Shown: one piece after another, positions 35,681 to 44,741 of the stretch
How positions within the stretch are numbered: the stretch's first letter is position 1
Layout: each line of letters begins with the position of its first letter
Source of the DNA: Sphingopyxis sp. PET50
GTDB taxonomy: Bacteria > Pseudomonadota > Alphaproteobacteria > Sphingomonadales > Sphingomonadaceae
Direction: 5' to 3'
Assembly (NCBI RefSeq): GCF_025244705.1
Contig: NZ_CP104207.1
Span: forward strand, 124,001-188,000
Length of the DNA: 64,000 bases
Made by a program: the position numbers and the translations under genes
Notes under the pieces: model-generated
Told to the model about the DNA's origin: nothing
Databases searched by the model: none
Seen by the model: the letters and a program-made list of their open reading frames with translations, nothing else

Positions 35681-38504
35681 ATGAACCTCGAACGACAAAG
35701 CTTCGACATCGACGAACCCCAGGCCGAGCCCGAGCTGGGCGCCGAAGAACTGGCCGCCGATCGACAGCGACGACCTGACCGCCGCGCTCGACCCGCAGCA
35801 GATGCAGGTCGCGGTGAAGGCGGCTGCCGCGAAAGCGGGGGCGCCATTGTCGAATGCCGAGGTTGAGCGCGCGGCCGACGATTCGATCCGCGCGATGATG
35901 CTGATCCGCACCTATCGCGTGCGCGGCCACCTCGCCGCCAATCTCGACCCGCTCGGTCTCAGCCAGCGCGAGTTGCCCGCCGATCTGACGCCCGAATATT
36001 ACGGCTTTGTCGGCCCCGACCTGGACCGCCCGATCTACCTTGGCGGTACCCTCGGGCTCGAAAAGGGGACCGTCCGCGAGATCGTCGCGATCCTGCGCGC
36101 CAATTATTGCGGCAATGTCGGCCTCGAATATATGCACATCTCCGACGTCGAGGAGCGCCAGTTCCTGCAGGAGCGGATGGAGGGCGCCGACAAGATCATC
36201 GAATTTTCGGTCGAGGGCAAACGCGCCATCCTGAACAAGGTGATCCAGGCCGAGGAATGGGAGAAATTCCTCGCGCGCAAATATGTCGGGACCAAGCGCT
36301 TCGGCCTCGATGGCGGCGAGAGCATGATCCCCGCGATGGAAGCCATCATCAAATATGGAGGCCAGTACGGGGTCAGGGAAATCGTCTATGGCATGGCGCA
36401 TCGCGGGCGTCTCAACATGCTCGCGAACGTCATGGCGAAGCCGTACAAGGTGATCTTCCACGAATTTTCGGGCGGCAGCGCCAATCCCGACGATGTCGGC
36501 GGGTCGGGCGACGTCAAATATCACCTCGGCACCTCGACCGACCGCGAATTCGGCGGCGCGTCGGTGCATATGTCGCTGGTGCCGAACCCGTCGCATCTCG
36601 AAGCGGCCGATCCGGTCGTGCTCGGCAAGGTGCGCGCGCAGCAGGTGGTGCGCGACGACCTCGACAAGCATGAGCAGGTGCTGCCCGTGCTGATCCACGG
36701 CGACGCGGCCTTCGCGGGGCAGGGGATCGTCTGGGAATGCCTCGGTTTCTCGGGCATTCGCGGCTATAATACCGGCGGCTGCATCCATTTCATCGTCAAC
36801 AACCAGATCGGTTTCACCACCAGCCCGCAATATGCGCGCTCGTCGCCCTATCCGTCGGACGTCGCCAAGGGCGTGATGGCGCCGATCCTGCACGTCAACG
36901 GCGACGATCCCGAAGCGGTGACCTTTGCGTGCAAGCTCGCGATCGACTTCCGTCAGCGTTTCAAGCGCGATGTCGTGATCGACATGTGGTGCTATCGCCG
37001 CTTTGGCCATAACGAGGGCGACGAGCCGAGCTTTACCCAGCCGCTGATGTACGCCGTCATCCGCCAGCATCCCCCGGTTTCGCAGCTTTGCGCCGCCAAG
37101 CTGGAGGCCGAGGGCGTGATCGACGCCGGATGGGCCGACGCGCGCCGCGCCGAATTCGTCGCGCAGCTCGAAGGCGATTTCGAGGCGGCCAAGAGCTACA
37201 AGCCGAACAAGGCCGACTGGTTCGCCGGGCGCTGGTCGGGGCTCCACGCTCCCGCCGATCCCGAAAATGCGCGCCGCAACATCTCGACCGGCGTCAGCGA
37301 CAAATTGTTCGACGCGATCGGCCGCACGCTGACCACCATCCCGGACGATCTGGAGGTGCACAAGACGCTGCGCCGTGTGATCGACGCGCGCGCCGCGATG
37401 TTCGCCGACAAGAGCGACGATGAGGTATTCGATTGGGCGACCGCCGAAGCGCTCGCCTTCGGAACCCTGCTCAGCGAGGGCTATCAGGTGCGTCTGTCGG
37501 GCCAGGATTCGGGTCGCGGCACGTTCAGCCAGCGCCACGCCGTCTGGGTCGACCAGACCGACGAGCACAAATATATTCCGCTGACCACCGTGCCGCACGG
37601 CCGGTTCGAGGTGCTCGACAGCCCCTTGTCGGAATATGGCGTGCTCGGCTTCGAATATGGCTATGCGATGGCCGATCCGAAGTCGCTGGTCCTTTGGGAA
37701 GCGCAGTTCGGCGACTTCGCCAATGGCGCGCAGATCCTGATCGACCAGTTCGTCGCGTCGGGTGAGGCCAAATGGCTGCGCGCCAACGGCCTCGTGATGC
37801 TGCTGCCGCACGGTTATGAAGGCCAGGGCCCCGAGCATAGTTCGGCGCGCCTCGAACGCTTCCTGCAGCTGTGCGCGGGCGACAATATCCAGGTGTGCAA
37901 TATTTCGACCCCGTCGAACTATTTCCACGTCCTGCGCCGCCAGATGCTGCGCCCGTTCCGCAAGCCGCTGATCATCATGACGCCCAAGTCGCTGCTGCGC
38001 CACAAGCTGGCGGTGTCGCAGCGTTCGGACTTCATCGGCGAGGCGCATTTCCGGCGCATCATGTCGGACCGTACCCCGCCGGCCGATGGCGATATCAGGC
38101 GCGTCGTCCTCTGCTCGGGCAAGGTCGGCTACGACCTGATCGAAGCGCGCGATGCGGCCGGACTGACCGACACGACGGTGATCCGCCTCGAACAGCTCTA
38201 TCCCTTCCCCGGCGAACCGCTGAGCGTGCGCCTGAAGCGGATGCCGAAGCTCGAGGAAGTCGTCTGGGCGCAGGAAGAGCCGCGCAACAACGGCAGCTGG
38301 TTCTTTGTCGAGCCCTTCATCGAGGAAGCGCTGAAGAAGGCCGGGCACATGGGCATGCGTCCGCGCTATGCCGGCCGCGCCGCCGCGGCATCGCCCGCAA
38401 CCGGGCTGATGAGCCGCCACCAGACCGAGCAGGCGGCGCTCGTTGCCGATGCGCTGGGGCTGTCGGTTCGCGCGGAAATCAGGCGCGCGAAGAGCAAGGG
38501 TTAG
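35681..38504 (+). CDS. sucA: 2-oxoglutarate dehydrogenase E1 component (frameshifted near start)
   Basis: A thiamine-diphosphate decarboxylase of about 940 residues in the 2-oxoglutarate dehydrogenase complex. The N-terminus MNLERQSFDIDEPQ should lead to AGPSWAPKNWPPIDSDDLTA, but an extra A at 35726 (GGCCGAGCCCG for GGCCGGCCCG) breaks it. The rest is intact: RTYRVRGHLAANLDPLGL, VYGMAHRGRLNMLANVMAKP, HLGTSTDREFGG, FRRFGHNEGDEPSFTQP-like CYRRFGHNEGDEPSFTQP, and GQDSGRGTFSQRHAVWVDQ. It is followed by sucB after a repeat pair. A start at the internal Met near 35802 would lose the conserved PSWA segment that helps E2 binding. Confidence 0.95.
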
Positions 38505-38516
38505 GATTTAAGCGGT

Positions 38517-38584
38517 GTGCCCCTGCGAAGGCAGGGGCCCATCCCCAACCGTTTGATGATGGACCCCCGCCTTCGCAGGGGTAC
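38517..38584. repeat. Inverted pair of 30-base repeat units (empty pair 3)
   Basis: The left unit GTGCCCCTGCGAAGGCAGGG GCCCATCCCC and the right unit (other strand) GTACCCCTGCGAAGGCGGGG GTCCATCATC face each other over about 10 bases. The pair fills the whole gap between sucA and sucB and ends just before the sucB ribosome-binding site, so it must be transcribed within the operon and form hairpins in the mRNA. Confidence 0.85.
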
Positions 38585-38600
38585 GGAAAGAGAAGAGAAG

Positions 38601-39840
38601 ATGAGCACCGAAGTCAAAGTTCCCGCGCTGGGCGAAAGCGTCACCGAAGCGACGATCGGCGAGTGGCTGAAGCAGCCCGGCGAGGCGGTTGCGCTCGACG
38701 AGCCGATCGCCAGCCTCGAAACCGACAAGGTCGCGATCGAAGTGCCCTCGCCCGTCGCCGGGGTGATGGGCCAGCAGGTTGTCGCGGTGGGCGATACGGT
38801 CAATGTCGGCGCGGTGATCGCGACGATCGAGGCCGGTGACGGCAAGGCCGCGGCGCCCGCCGCCGCTCCGGTTCCCGCCCCCGCCAAGGCCGAAGCCGCC
38901 GCGCCCGCGCCCGCCGCGACGGCGAGCGAAGAGACCGGCGACGGCGTCACCACCCTGTCGCCCGCGGTGCGCCGCCTGGTGCTCGAGCATGGCCTCGACC
39001 CGAGCAGGATCAAGGGCAGCGGCAAGGACGGCCGAGCTGACCAAGGAAGATGTGCTCGCCGCCGCGAACAGCGCGCCCGCCGCGGCGCCCGCACCGGCGC
39101 CCGCCGCCGCTCCGGCCCCTGCCACGTCGGGCGCGCCGGGCCGCCAGGAAGAGCGCGTCAAGATGACGCGCCTGCGCCAGACGATCGCCAAGCGGCTGAA
39201 GGCCGCACAGGACACCGCGGCGATGCTGACCACATTCAACGACGTCGACATGTCGGCGGTGATTGCGACGCGCGACAAATATCGCGAAAGCTTCGAAAAG
39301 AAGCATGGCGTGCGCCTGGGCTTCATGAGCTTCTTCACCAAGGCGGTCGCGCTCGCGGCGCATGACATTCCGGCAGTGAACGCGCGCATCGAAGGCGACG
39401 AGATCGTCTATCACAATTATCTCGACGTCTCGGTCGCGGTGAGCGCGCCGAACGGCCTTGTCGTCCCCGTCGTCCGCAACGCGGACAGCCTGTCGTTCGC
39501 CGACATCGAAAAGGCGATCGCCGACCTCGGCAGGCGCGCCAAGGAAGGCACGCTGACCATCGACGACATGACCGGCGGCACCTTCACCATCTCGAACGGC
39601 GGCGTGTTCGGCGGCCTGATGTCGACCCCGATCATCAACCCGCCGCAGTCGGCGGTGCTCGGCCTCCACCGCATCGAGGACCGCCCTGTGGTGCGGAACG
39701 GCGAGATCGTGATCCGCCCGATGATGTACCTCGCGATGAGCTATGATCACCGCCTGGTCGACGGCCGCGAGGCGGTGACCTTCCTCAAGACGATCAAGGA
39801 AGCGATCGAGGATCCGACGCGGCTGCTGATCGACCTTTGA
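38601..39840 (+). CDS. sucB: Dihydrolipoyllysine-residue succinyltransferase E2 (frameshifted)
   Basis: An E2 core protein of about 413 residues. Lipoyl domain at the N-terminus with the modified lysine in [15 protein letters not shown]; Ala/Pro linker; E3-binding domain [20 protein letters not shown] followed by GSGKDGRLTKEDV across a break at 39035 (GGCCGAGCTG for GGCCGGCTG); second Ala/Pro linker; catalytic domain with [20 protein letters not shown] and active site [18 protein letters not shown]. It transfers the succinyl group to CoA. The start is supported by a purine-rich GAGAAGAGAAG. It follows sucA across a repeat. Confidence 0.95.
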
Positions 39841-39869
39841 TCCGTTCGAACCGGGAACAGGAGAATATC

Positions 39870-40196
39870 ATGCTGGTCGGAACACTTGCCCTATCCCGCC
39901 GTGCCGTGTCCCTAGCTGCGTTGCTCGCCGCCACGGCGGGGCTGGCGGGGTGCGATGAGGCGCAGAAGGGGTTCGAGGAAGGCTTCGAGAAGCAGTTCGT
40001 CGAATCCTTCGTTCCGTCCTGCGTGTCGAGCGCGACCGGTAGCGGTGCCCCCGCCGAGATTGCGAACAAGGTCTGTTCCTGTGCGGCTGACGAACTTGCG
40101 CGCAAGCATAGCCCGTCCGAACTGATGAAATTATCGCCGGAGGACGCCGCGCCGGCGATGGAGAGTTGCGCCAAGAAGAACGGTCTCGGCATCTAG
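39870..40196 (+). CDS. Small cysteine-containing lipoprotein
   Basis: A 108-residue protein with signal and lipobox (LLAATAGLAGC). The mature part is EAQKGFEEGFEKQFVESFVP followed by four cysteines spaced SCVSSA, VCSCAADELA and ESCAKK, suggesting two disulphides. I do not recognise a named family, though the CxC...C arrangement resembles small periplasmic lipoproteins of other alphaproteobacteria. A good AGGAG ribosome-binding site precedes the ATG. It is located inside the E1-E2-E3 operon, without an obvious link. Confidence 0.65.
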   Translation: MLVGTLALSRRAVSLAALLAATAGLAGCDEAQKGFEEGFEKQFVESFVPSCVSSATGSGAPAEIANKVCSCAADELARKHSPSELMKLSPEDAAPAMESCAKKNGLGI

Positions 40197-40212
40197 CCGC
40201 GAGGATCAGGCC

Positions 40213-40576
40213 ATGGATGGCGCGACCCAATCCCTATTCTCCTACGGCACGCTGCAATATCCGGCCGTGCAGCGCGAACAGTTCGGGCGTTTGCTGAACG
40301 GGACGGCCGATGCGCTGACCGGATTTCGCAAGGGGCGGATCGCCATTGCGGACCCCGAAGTCGTCCGCAAAAGCGGCGAAACGCATTATCCCGTGCTGGT
40401 GCAGGACGCTGCGGCCTCGCAGCGGATCGACGGCACCCTATATCGGATTACGAAAAGCGAACTCGAAGCGGCCGATATTTATGAGGCTCAGCGAATATGA
40501 GCGGCGGCGCGTGACATTGGAATCGGGGCGCGAAGCCTGGGTCTATGTTGCGGCGCCGGGGCTCGAGATGGAGTGA
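40213..40576 (+). CDS. Gamma-glutamylcyclotransferase-like (AIG2) protein (frameshifted)
   Basis: A protein of about 120 residues with the family start SLFSYGTLQYPAVQREQFGR, then RIDGTLYRITKSELEAADIY. The frame breaks at 40489; replacing GGCTCAGCG by GGCCGGCG gives DIYEAGEYERRRVTLESGRE, as expected for this fold. The acidic catalytic residue would be the Glu of the E-A-G-E-Y region. It probably acts on a gamma-glutamyl compound in the cytoplasm, but the substrate is unassigned. The stop abuts the lpdA start with no gap. Confidence 0.75.
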
Positions 40577-41978
40577 ATGATGGCTGATTATGATTATGAC
40601 GTGCTTGTCATCGGTGCCGAGCCCCGGCGGCTATGTCGCGGCGATCCGTGCGGCGCAGCTGGGGCTGAAGACCGCCTGCGCCGAAGGGCGCGAGACGCTG
40701 GGAGGCACCTGCCTCAACGTCGGCTGCATTCCGTCGAAGGCGATGCTCCACGCGTCGGAATATTATGAGGCGGCGGCGGGCGGTGCGATGGCGAAGATGG
40801 GGATCGACGTGACCCCCAAGCTGAACCTCCCCGCGATGCACGGTCAGCGTGTCGACGCGGTCAAGGGGCTGACCGGCGGCATCGAATTCCTGTTCAAGAA
40901 GAACAAGGTCGACTGGCTCAAAGGTTACGCGCAGTTCACCGGCAAGGACAGTGTTGAGGTCGCGGGCAAGACCTATCGTGCGAAGAATATCGTCATCGCC
41001 ACCGGCTCGTCGGTCACCCCGCTGCCCGGCGTCGCGGTCGATAACGACAAGCAGATCATCGTCGATTCGACCGGCGCGCTCGAACTGGCGAAGGTCCCGG
41101 GGCATATGGTCGTCATCGGCGGCGGCGTGATCGGGCTCGAACTCGGCAGCGTCTGGCGCCGCCTGGGCGCCAAGGTGACCTGCGTCGAATTCCTCGACCA
41201 GATCCTCCCCGGCATGGATGCCGACGTCCGCAAGGACGCGAACCGCATCTTCAAGAAGCAGGGCATCGAATTCAAGCTGAAGACCAAGGTCACCAAGGCC
41301 GAGGTCAAGGGCAAGAAGGCGGTGCTGACGCTCGAACCCGCCGCAGGCGGCGACGCCGAGACGCTGGAGGCCGATGTCGTATTGGTGTCGATCGGGCGCC
41401 GTCCGAACACCGAAGGGCTCGGCCTCGACAAGGCGGGCCTTGCGGTCAACCAGCGCGGCCAGATCGAGACCGACCATGATTTTTCGACGCAGGTCCCCGG
41501 CATCTGGGCGATCGGCGACGTCATCCCCGGCCCGATGCTCGCGCACAAGGCCGAGGACGAGGGCATCGCGGTGGCCGAGAATATCGCCGGGCTGACCGGC
41601 ATCGTGAACCACGATGTCATCCCGTCGGTCGTCTATACCATGCCCGAAATCGCCGGCGTCGGCCTGACCGAAGAGCAGGCGAAGGAGCGCGGTGAGGTCA
41701 AGGTCGGCAAATTCCCGATGGCGGGCAACAGCCGCGCCAAGACCAACCACGAACCCGACGGTTTCGTGAAGGTGATCGCCGATGCGAACAGCGACCGCGT
41801 GCTCGGCGTCTGGATCATTGCCAGCGTCGCGGGCACGATGATCGCGCAGGCCGCGCAGGCGATGGAATTCGGCGCGACGTCCGAAGACATCGCCTACACC
41901 TGCCACGCGCATCCGACGCACAGCGAGGCGATCAAGGAAGCCGCGATGGCGGTGACGGGTAAGCCGATCCATATCTGA
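40577..41978 (+). CDS. lpdA: Dihydrolipoyl dehydrogenase E3 (frameshifted at N-terminus)
   Basis: A FAD enzyme of about 466 residues that reoxidises lipoyl groups. MADYDYDVLVIGA should run into GPGGYVAAIRAAQLGL, but an extra A at 40620 (GCCGAGCCCC for GCCGGCCCC) breaks the FAD-binding loop. The redox pair is in GGTCLNVGCIPSKAM, NAD-binding in VIGGGVIGLELGSVWRRLG, and the C-terminal interface His-Glu in CHAHPTHSEAIKEAA. Normal length. It ends the E1-E2-E3 operon. A real break here would remove an essential enzyme, so an assembly error is the better reading. Confidence 0.95.
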
Positions 41979-41993
41979 ACGCCTCACCAACGA

Positions 41994-42116
41994 CGTCATT
42001 GCGAGCCCTTCGACTGCCTTGCAGGCGCTCAGGATAAACTCGCGCTGGGCGCGAGCGAAGCAATCCAGGGTGGCGTAAACCGCTCTGGATTGCTTCGCTA
42101 CGCTCGCAATGACGAA
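41994..42116. repeat. CGTCATTGCGAG / AAGCAATCCAG inverted repeat, copy 1
   Basis: CGTCATTGCGAG at the left and CGAAGCAATCCAG in the middle are mirrored by CTGGATTGCTTCGCTACGCT then CGCAATGACGAA at the right. A fragment CCTTCGACTGCCTTGCAGGC is inserted in the left arm. A second copy is at 52809-52894. It fills the gap between lpdA and the UPF0126-like gene; no gene is seen in it. Confidence 0.85.
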
Positions 42117-42154
42117 GTGCTGAACGTGAAACTTATCCTATAGTCTCGCGAGTG

Positions 42155-42784
42155 ATGTTGGACGCCATGGAACCTCAGACCCTCCTCCGCCTGCTCGATC
42201 TTGCCGGGATCGGCGTCTTCGCGCTGTCGGGCGCGTTGATGGCGGTGCGGCTGCGGCAGACTTTGGTGACCGCGATGTTCTTCGCGCTCGTCACCGGCGT
42301 CGGCGGCGGCAGCGTGCGCGACCTGCTGATCGGGGCGCCGGTGTTCTGGGTGCAGGATGGCGCGATCGCCGCGGTGTGCATCGCGATAGCCTTTGTCGTC
42401 TGGATCACGCCCGAACGCTGGTGGCAGGGCCAGCTTCTGGAATGGGCCGACGCCGTGGGGCTCGCCGCCTATGCGGTGTTCGGCACGGCGAAGGCGCTCG
42501 CCTGGGGCGTGCCGCCGGTGCCGGCGCTGTTGATGGGGGTGATTACCGGCTGCGTCGGCGGCACGATCCGCGACATATTGGCAGGGGTGCCGTCGATCAT
42601 CATGCGTCCCGAAATCTATGTCACCGCGGCGGCACTCGCCTCGGGGCTGTATCTCGTCCTTTTGTGGGCAGCGGTCGGCACGCCGATTGCGGCGCTGTGC
42701 GGCGCGGTGGCGGGTTTTGCGCTGCGCGGTGCGGCGATCCACTGGTCGCTCGCGCTCCCCGCCTATCGCGATCCGGCGCGCTGA
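42155..42784 (+). CDS. Trimeric intracellular cation-channel-like (UPF0126/YadS) membrane protein
   Basis: A 209-residue inner-membrane protein with seven hydrophobic helices in two similar halves. Family motifs appear twice: FALVTGVGGGSVRDLLIG and GVITGCVGGTIRDILAGVPS. YadS/TRIC-like proteins conduct potassium or are linked to glycine uptake; the substrate here is unassigned. The first codons are GTG-ATG (42152/42155), and an ATG at 42170 (MEPQTLL) is also possible; I take 42155. The repeat at 41994-42116 lies just upstream. Confidence 0.85.
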   Translation: MLDAMEPQTLLRLLDLAGIGVFALSGALMAVRLRQTLVTAMFFALVTGVGGGSVRDLLIGAPVFWVQDGAIAAVCIAIAFVVWITPERWWQGQLLEWADAVGLAAYAVFGTAKALAWGVPPVPALLMGVITGCVGGTIRDILAGVPSIIMRPEIYVTAAALASGLYLVLLWAAVGTPIAALCGAVAGFALRGAAIHWSLALPAYRDPAR

Positions 42785-42826
42785 GCCGTCTCGTTTCGGG
42801 ACGGAATCGGTTGCGCCGGGCGAGCG

Positions 42827-43120
42827 GTGTCAGAAACGATTAACCCGCCGCCCCTAGCCCTCGCCCAGCGAAAGGGGCGCGTGGGGGCCTTGGAAGTCTT
42901 GCTGATCAGCTTTGGCGCGGGAGTCGCACCGGTCGGCGCGGCCGATTGCAGCGTGACCGGAACCGCCGGGGCGATGCTGCTGGCTGCGCCGCTGACCTAT
43001 TCCCTCTGGCTGCTGCGCGATCGCCTGCGCGCCTTGCCGTCGCGGCTTGCCAATTTGCTTGACCGGACCGATCCCGGCGGCGAGGTTGGGACAGCTGGAA
43101 ACAAGGGGGTTGCGCCATGA
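42827..43120 (+). CDS. Hypothetical small membrane protein
   Basis: A 97-residue protein, GTG start, with two hydrophobic stretches (LEVLLISFGAGVAPVGA and GAMLLAAPLTYSLWLL). I do not recognise it. The only positional support is the 4-base ATGA overlap with the next gene at 43117, which favours a real coupled gene over a chance frame. The two hydrophobic stretches fit two membrane helices. Confidence 0.45.
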   Translation: MSETINPPPLALAQRKGRVGALEVLLISFGAGVAPVGAADCSVTGTAGAMLLAAPLTYSLWLLRDRLRALPSRLANLLDRTDPGGEVGTAGNKGVAP

Positions 43121-44019
43121 CGATCGGCGAAGCGCGGGTGAACGGAATCAACATCACTTATGAGGACAAGGGCCCCAAGGATGCGCCCGCGATCCTGCTG
43201 GTGATGGGGCTGGGAGGCCAGTTGACCTTGTGGCCCGACGAGTTCGTCGATGCGCTGGTCGCGCATGGCTTTCGCACCATCCGCTACGACAATCGCGACG
43301 TCGGGCTGTCGACGCGCTTCGACGCGGCGGGGGTGCCCAACCTGAAATGGATGTTCGTGAAATCGATGCTGCGGCTGCCGGTGCGGCCCGCCTACAGTCT
43401 GGCCGACATGGCGGCCGACGGCGTGGGGCTGCTCGACCATCTGGGGATCGGCAAGGCGCATGTCGTCGGCGCGTCGATGGGCGGCATGATTTCGCAGCAT
43501 ATCGCGGCGCGCTATCCCGACCGCACATTGTCGCTGACTTCGATCATGTCGACAACCGGCAATCCCCGCCTGCCGCGCGCGCAGAAGGAAGCGATGGCGG
43601 TGCTCGCCAACCGCCCGATGAGCGGCGATCCCGAGGATATGATCGCCTATTCGGTGCGCGCCGCGCGGGTGATCGGCAGCCCCGGTTACCCGGCGGAGGA
43701 AGAGCGGCTGCAACGCCGGGTGCGCGGCGATTTCGAGCGCGGCTGGTATCCGCAGGGCGTCGCGCGGCAGATGGCGGCGATCGTCGCCGACGGCGACCGG
43801 CGCGCGATGCTGAAGACGATAAAGGCGCCGACGTTGGTCATCCATGGCGAGGCCGATCCGCTGGTGCCGCTGGCGGGCGGCAAGGATACGGCGGCCAATA
43901 TCCCCGGCGCGCGGCTGATGACGATTCCCGGCATGGGGCACGACCTGCCGCTCGCCCTGGTCGATACGCTCGCCGACGCCGTTGCCGGCCATGCGCGGGA
44001 GCTGGCGGCGGCCGCATGA
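43117..44019 (+). CDS. Alpha/beta-fold hydrolase
   Basis: A 300-residue cytoplasmic hydrolase. It starts with the substrate-facing NGINITYEDKGPKDAPAILL then VMGLGGQLTLWPDEFVDAL. The nucleophile serine is in HVVGASMGGMISQHIAA, the acid in LVIHGEADPLVPL and the histidine in MTIPGMGHDLPL: a complete triad. RYDNRDVGLSTRF is typical of the RsbQ/esterase-type branch. The substrate is unknown. It is coupled at both ends by ATGA overlaps, to the small membrane protein and to the PepSY gene. Confidence 0.88.
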   Translation: MTIGEARVNGINITYEDKGPKDAPAILLVMGLGGQLTLWPDEFVDALVAHGFRTIRYDNRDVGLSTRFDAAGVPNLKWMFVKSMLRLPVRPAYSLADMAADGVGLLDHLGIGKAHVVGASMGGMISQHIAARYPDRTLSLTSIMSTTGNPRLPRAQKEAMAVLANRPMSGDPEDMIAYSVRAARVIGSPGYPAEEERLQRRVRGDFERGWYPQGVARQMAAIVADGDRRAMLKTIKAPTLVIHGEADPLVPLAGGKDTAANIPGARLMTIPGMGHDLPLALVDTLADAVAGHARELAAAA

Positions 44020-44741
44020 GCGCGCTGAAGACGCGGCTGCGGGCGCAGCTGCTTCGCATCCATATCTGGCTCGGCTGGCTGGTCGGGGTGCCGCTGATCC
44101 TGTGGACGCTGTCGGGGCTCATCATGGTGATCAAGCCGATCGACGAGGTGCGCGGCAGCGATTTGCGGAGCGAACCGGCGGCCATTCCCGCGGCGCTGGC
44201 CGCGGTGCCGCCGCGGTTCGATGGGCGGCCGGTCGAGAAGCTGGAACTGGCTATGCGCAAGGCGCGGCCGGTGTGGCTGATCCGCTATGCCGGGGGCGAT
44301 AGCCGCGCCGCCGATGCGGCGACGGGGGCGCTGTTGCCGCCCGTGACCGCCGCCGAAGCGCGTGGGATCGCCGATGCGGCGCAAAAGGCGCCGGGCCGGG
44401 CGGTATCGGTCGCACGTTTCGCGGCGGACGCCAATCCGCTCGACCTGAGGCGCGACCGCCCGGCGTGGCAGGTCGCCTATGCCGATGGCCTTCATGCCTA
44501 TGTCGATGCCGATACCGGGGAATTGCTCGCGCTGCGGACGCGTTGGTGGCGAACCTATGATGTCTTCTGGGGGTTGCACATCATGGACCTGCAGACGCGC
44601 GAGGACACGCATCATCCGCTGTTGACCGGCTTTGCGGCGGTCAGCCTCGTCACCGTCATTCTGGGCTTCGCGATGCTGTTCGTGCGCCAGCGGCGGCGGA
44701 GAAATGGTTCCCCTCCCGCAAGCGGGAGGGGGGAGTTTTAG
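44016..44741 (+). CDS. PepSY-domain membrane protein, C-terminus formed by a repeat
   Basis: A 241-residue membrane protein. It has a first helix LLRIHIWLGWLVGVPLILWT, a periplasmic region with two PepSY-like parts (ADAATGALLPPVTAAEARGI and WQVAYADGLHAYVDADTGEL), the WWRTYDVFWGLHIMD segment, and a last helix (LVTVILGFAMLFV). It resembles the PepSY-TM family of iron-uptake and reductase-associated proteins; the substrate is unknown. The final residues GSPPASGRGEF and stop are encoded by the palindrome at 44710-44731, so the natural end has been replaced or extended. The stop overlaps the sppA stop. Confidence 0.78.
   Translation: MSALKTRLRAQLLRIHIWLGWLVGVPLILWTLSGLIMVIKPIDEVRGSDLRSEPAAIPAALAAVPPRFDGRPVEKLELAMRKARPVWLIRYAGGDSRAADAATGALLPPVTAAEARGIADAAQKAPGRAVSVARFAADANPLDLRRDRPAWQVAYADGLHAYVDADTGELLALRTRWWRTYDVFWGLHIMDLQTREDTHHPLLTGFAAVSLVTVILGFAMLFVRQRRRRNGSPPASGRGEF
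44710..44731. repeat. CCCCTCCCGC palindrome inside the 3' end of a gene
   Basis: CCCCTCCCGCAAGCGGGAGG GG, a perfect palindrome of the same family as 2079-2100. It lies within the coding end of the PepSY gene and 7 bases before the convergent sppA stop, so it may also act as a two-way terminator. Confidence 0.8.

Noticed and set aside
35673-38420. A 915-codon open frame antisense to sucA, and similar long antisense frames over lpdA, mdh, sppA and others
   Set aside because: Arginine/histidine/aspartate-rich products with no motifs, exactly opposite strongly conserved enzymes. This is the usual result of GC-biased third positions.
39031-39040. Programmed ribosomal frameshifting as an explanation of the breaks
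   Set aside because: No slippery heptamer or downstream pseudoknot is shared, both +1 and -1 changes occur, and unrelated genes are affected.
40577-41978. lpdA, sucA and sucB read as true pseudogenes
   Set aside because: All three are needed for the TCA cycle, all carry one small indel at the same kind of motif, and everything else in each gene is intact.
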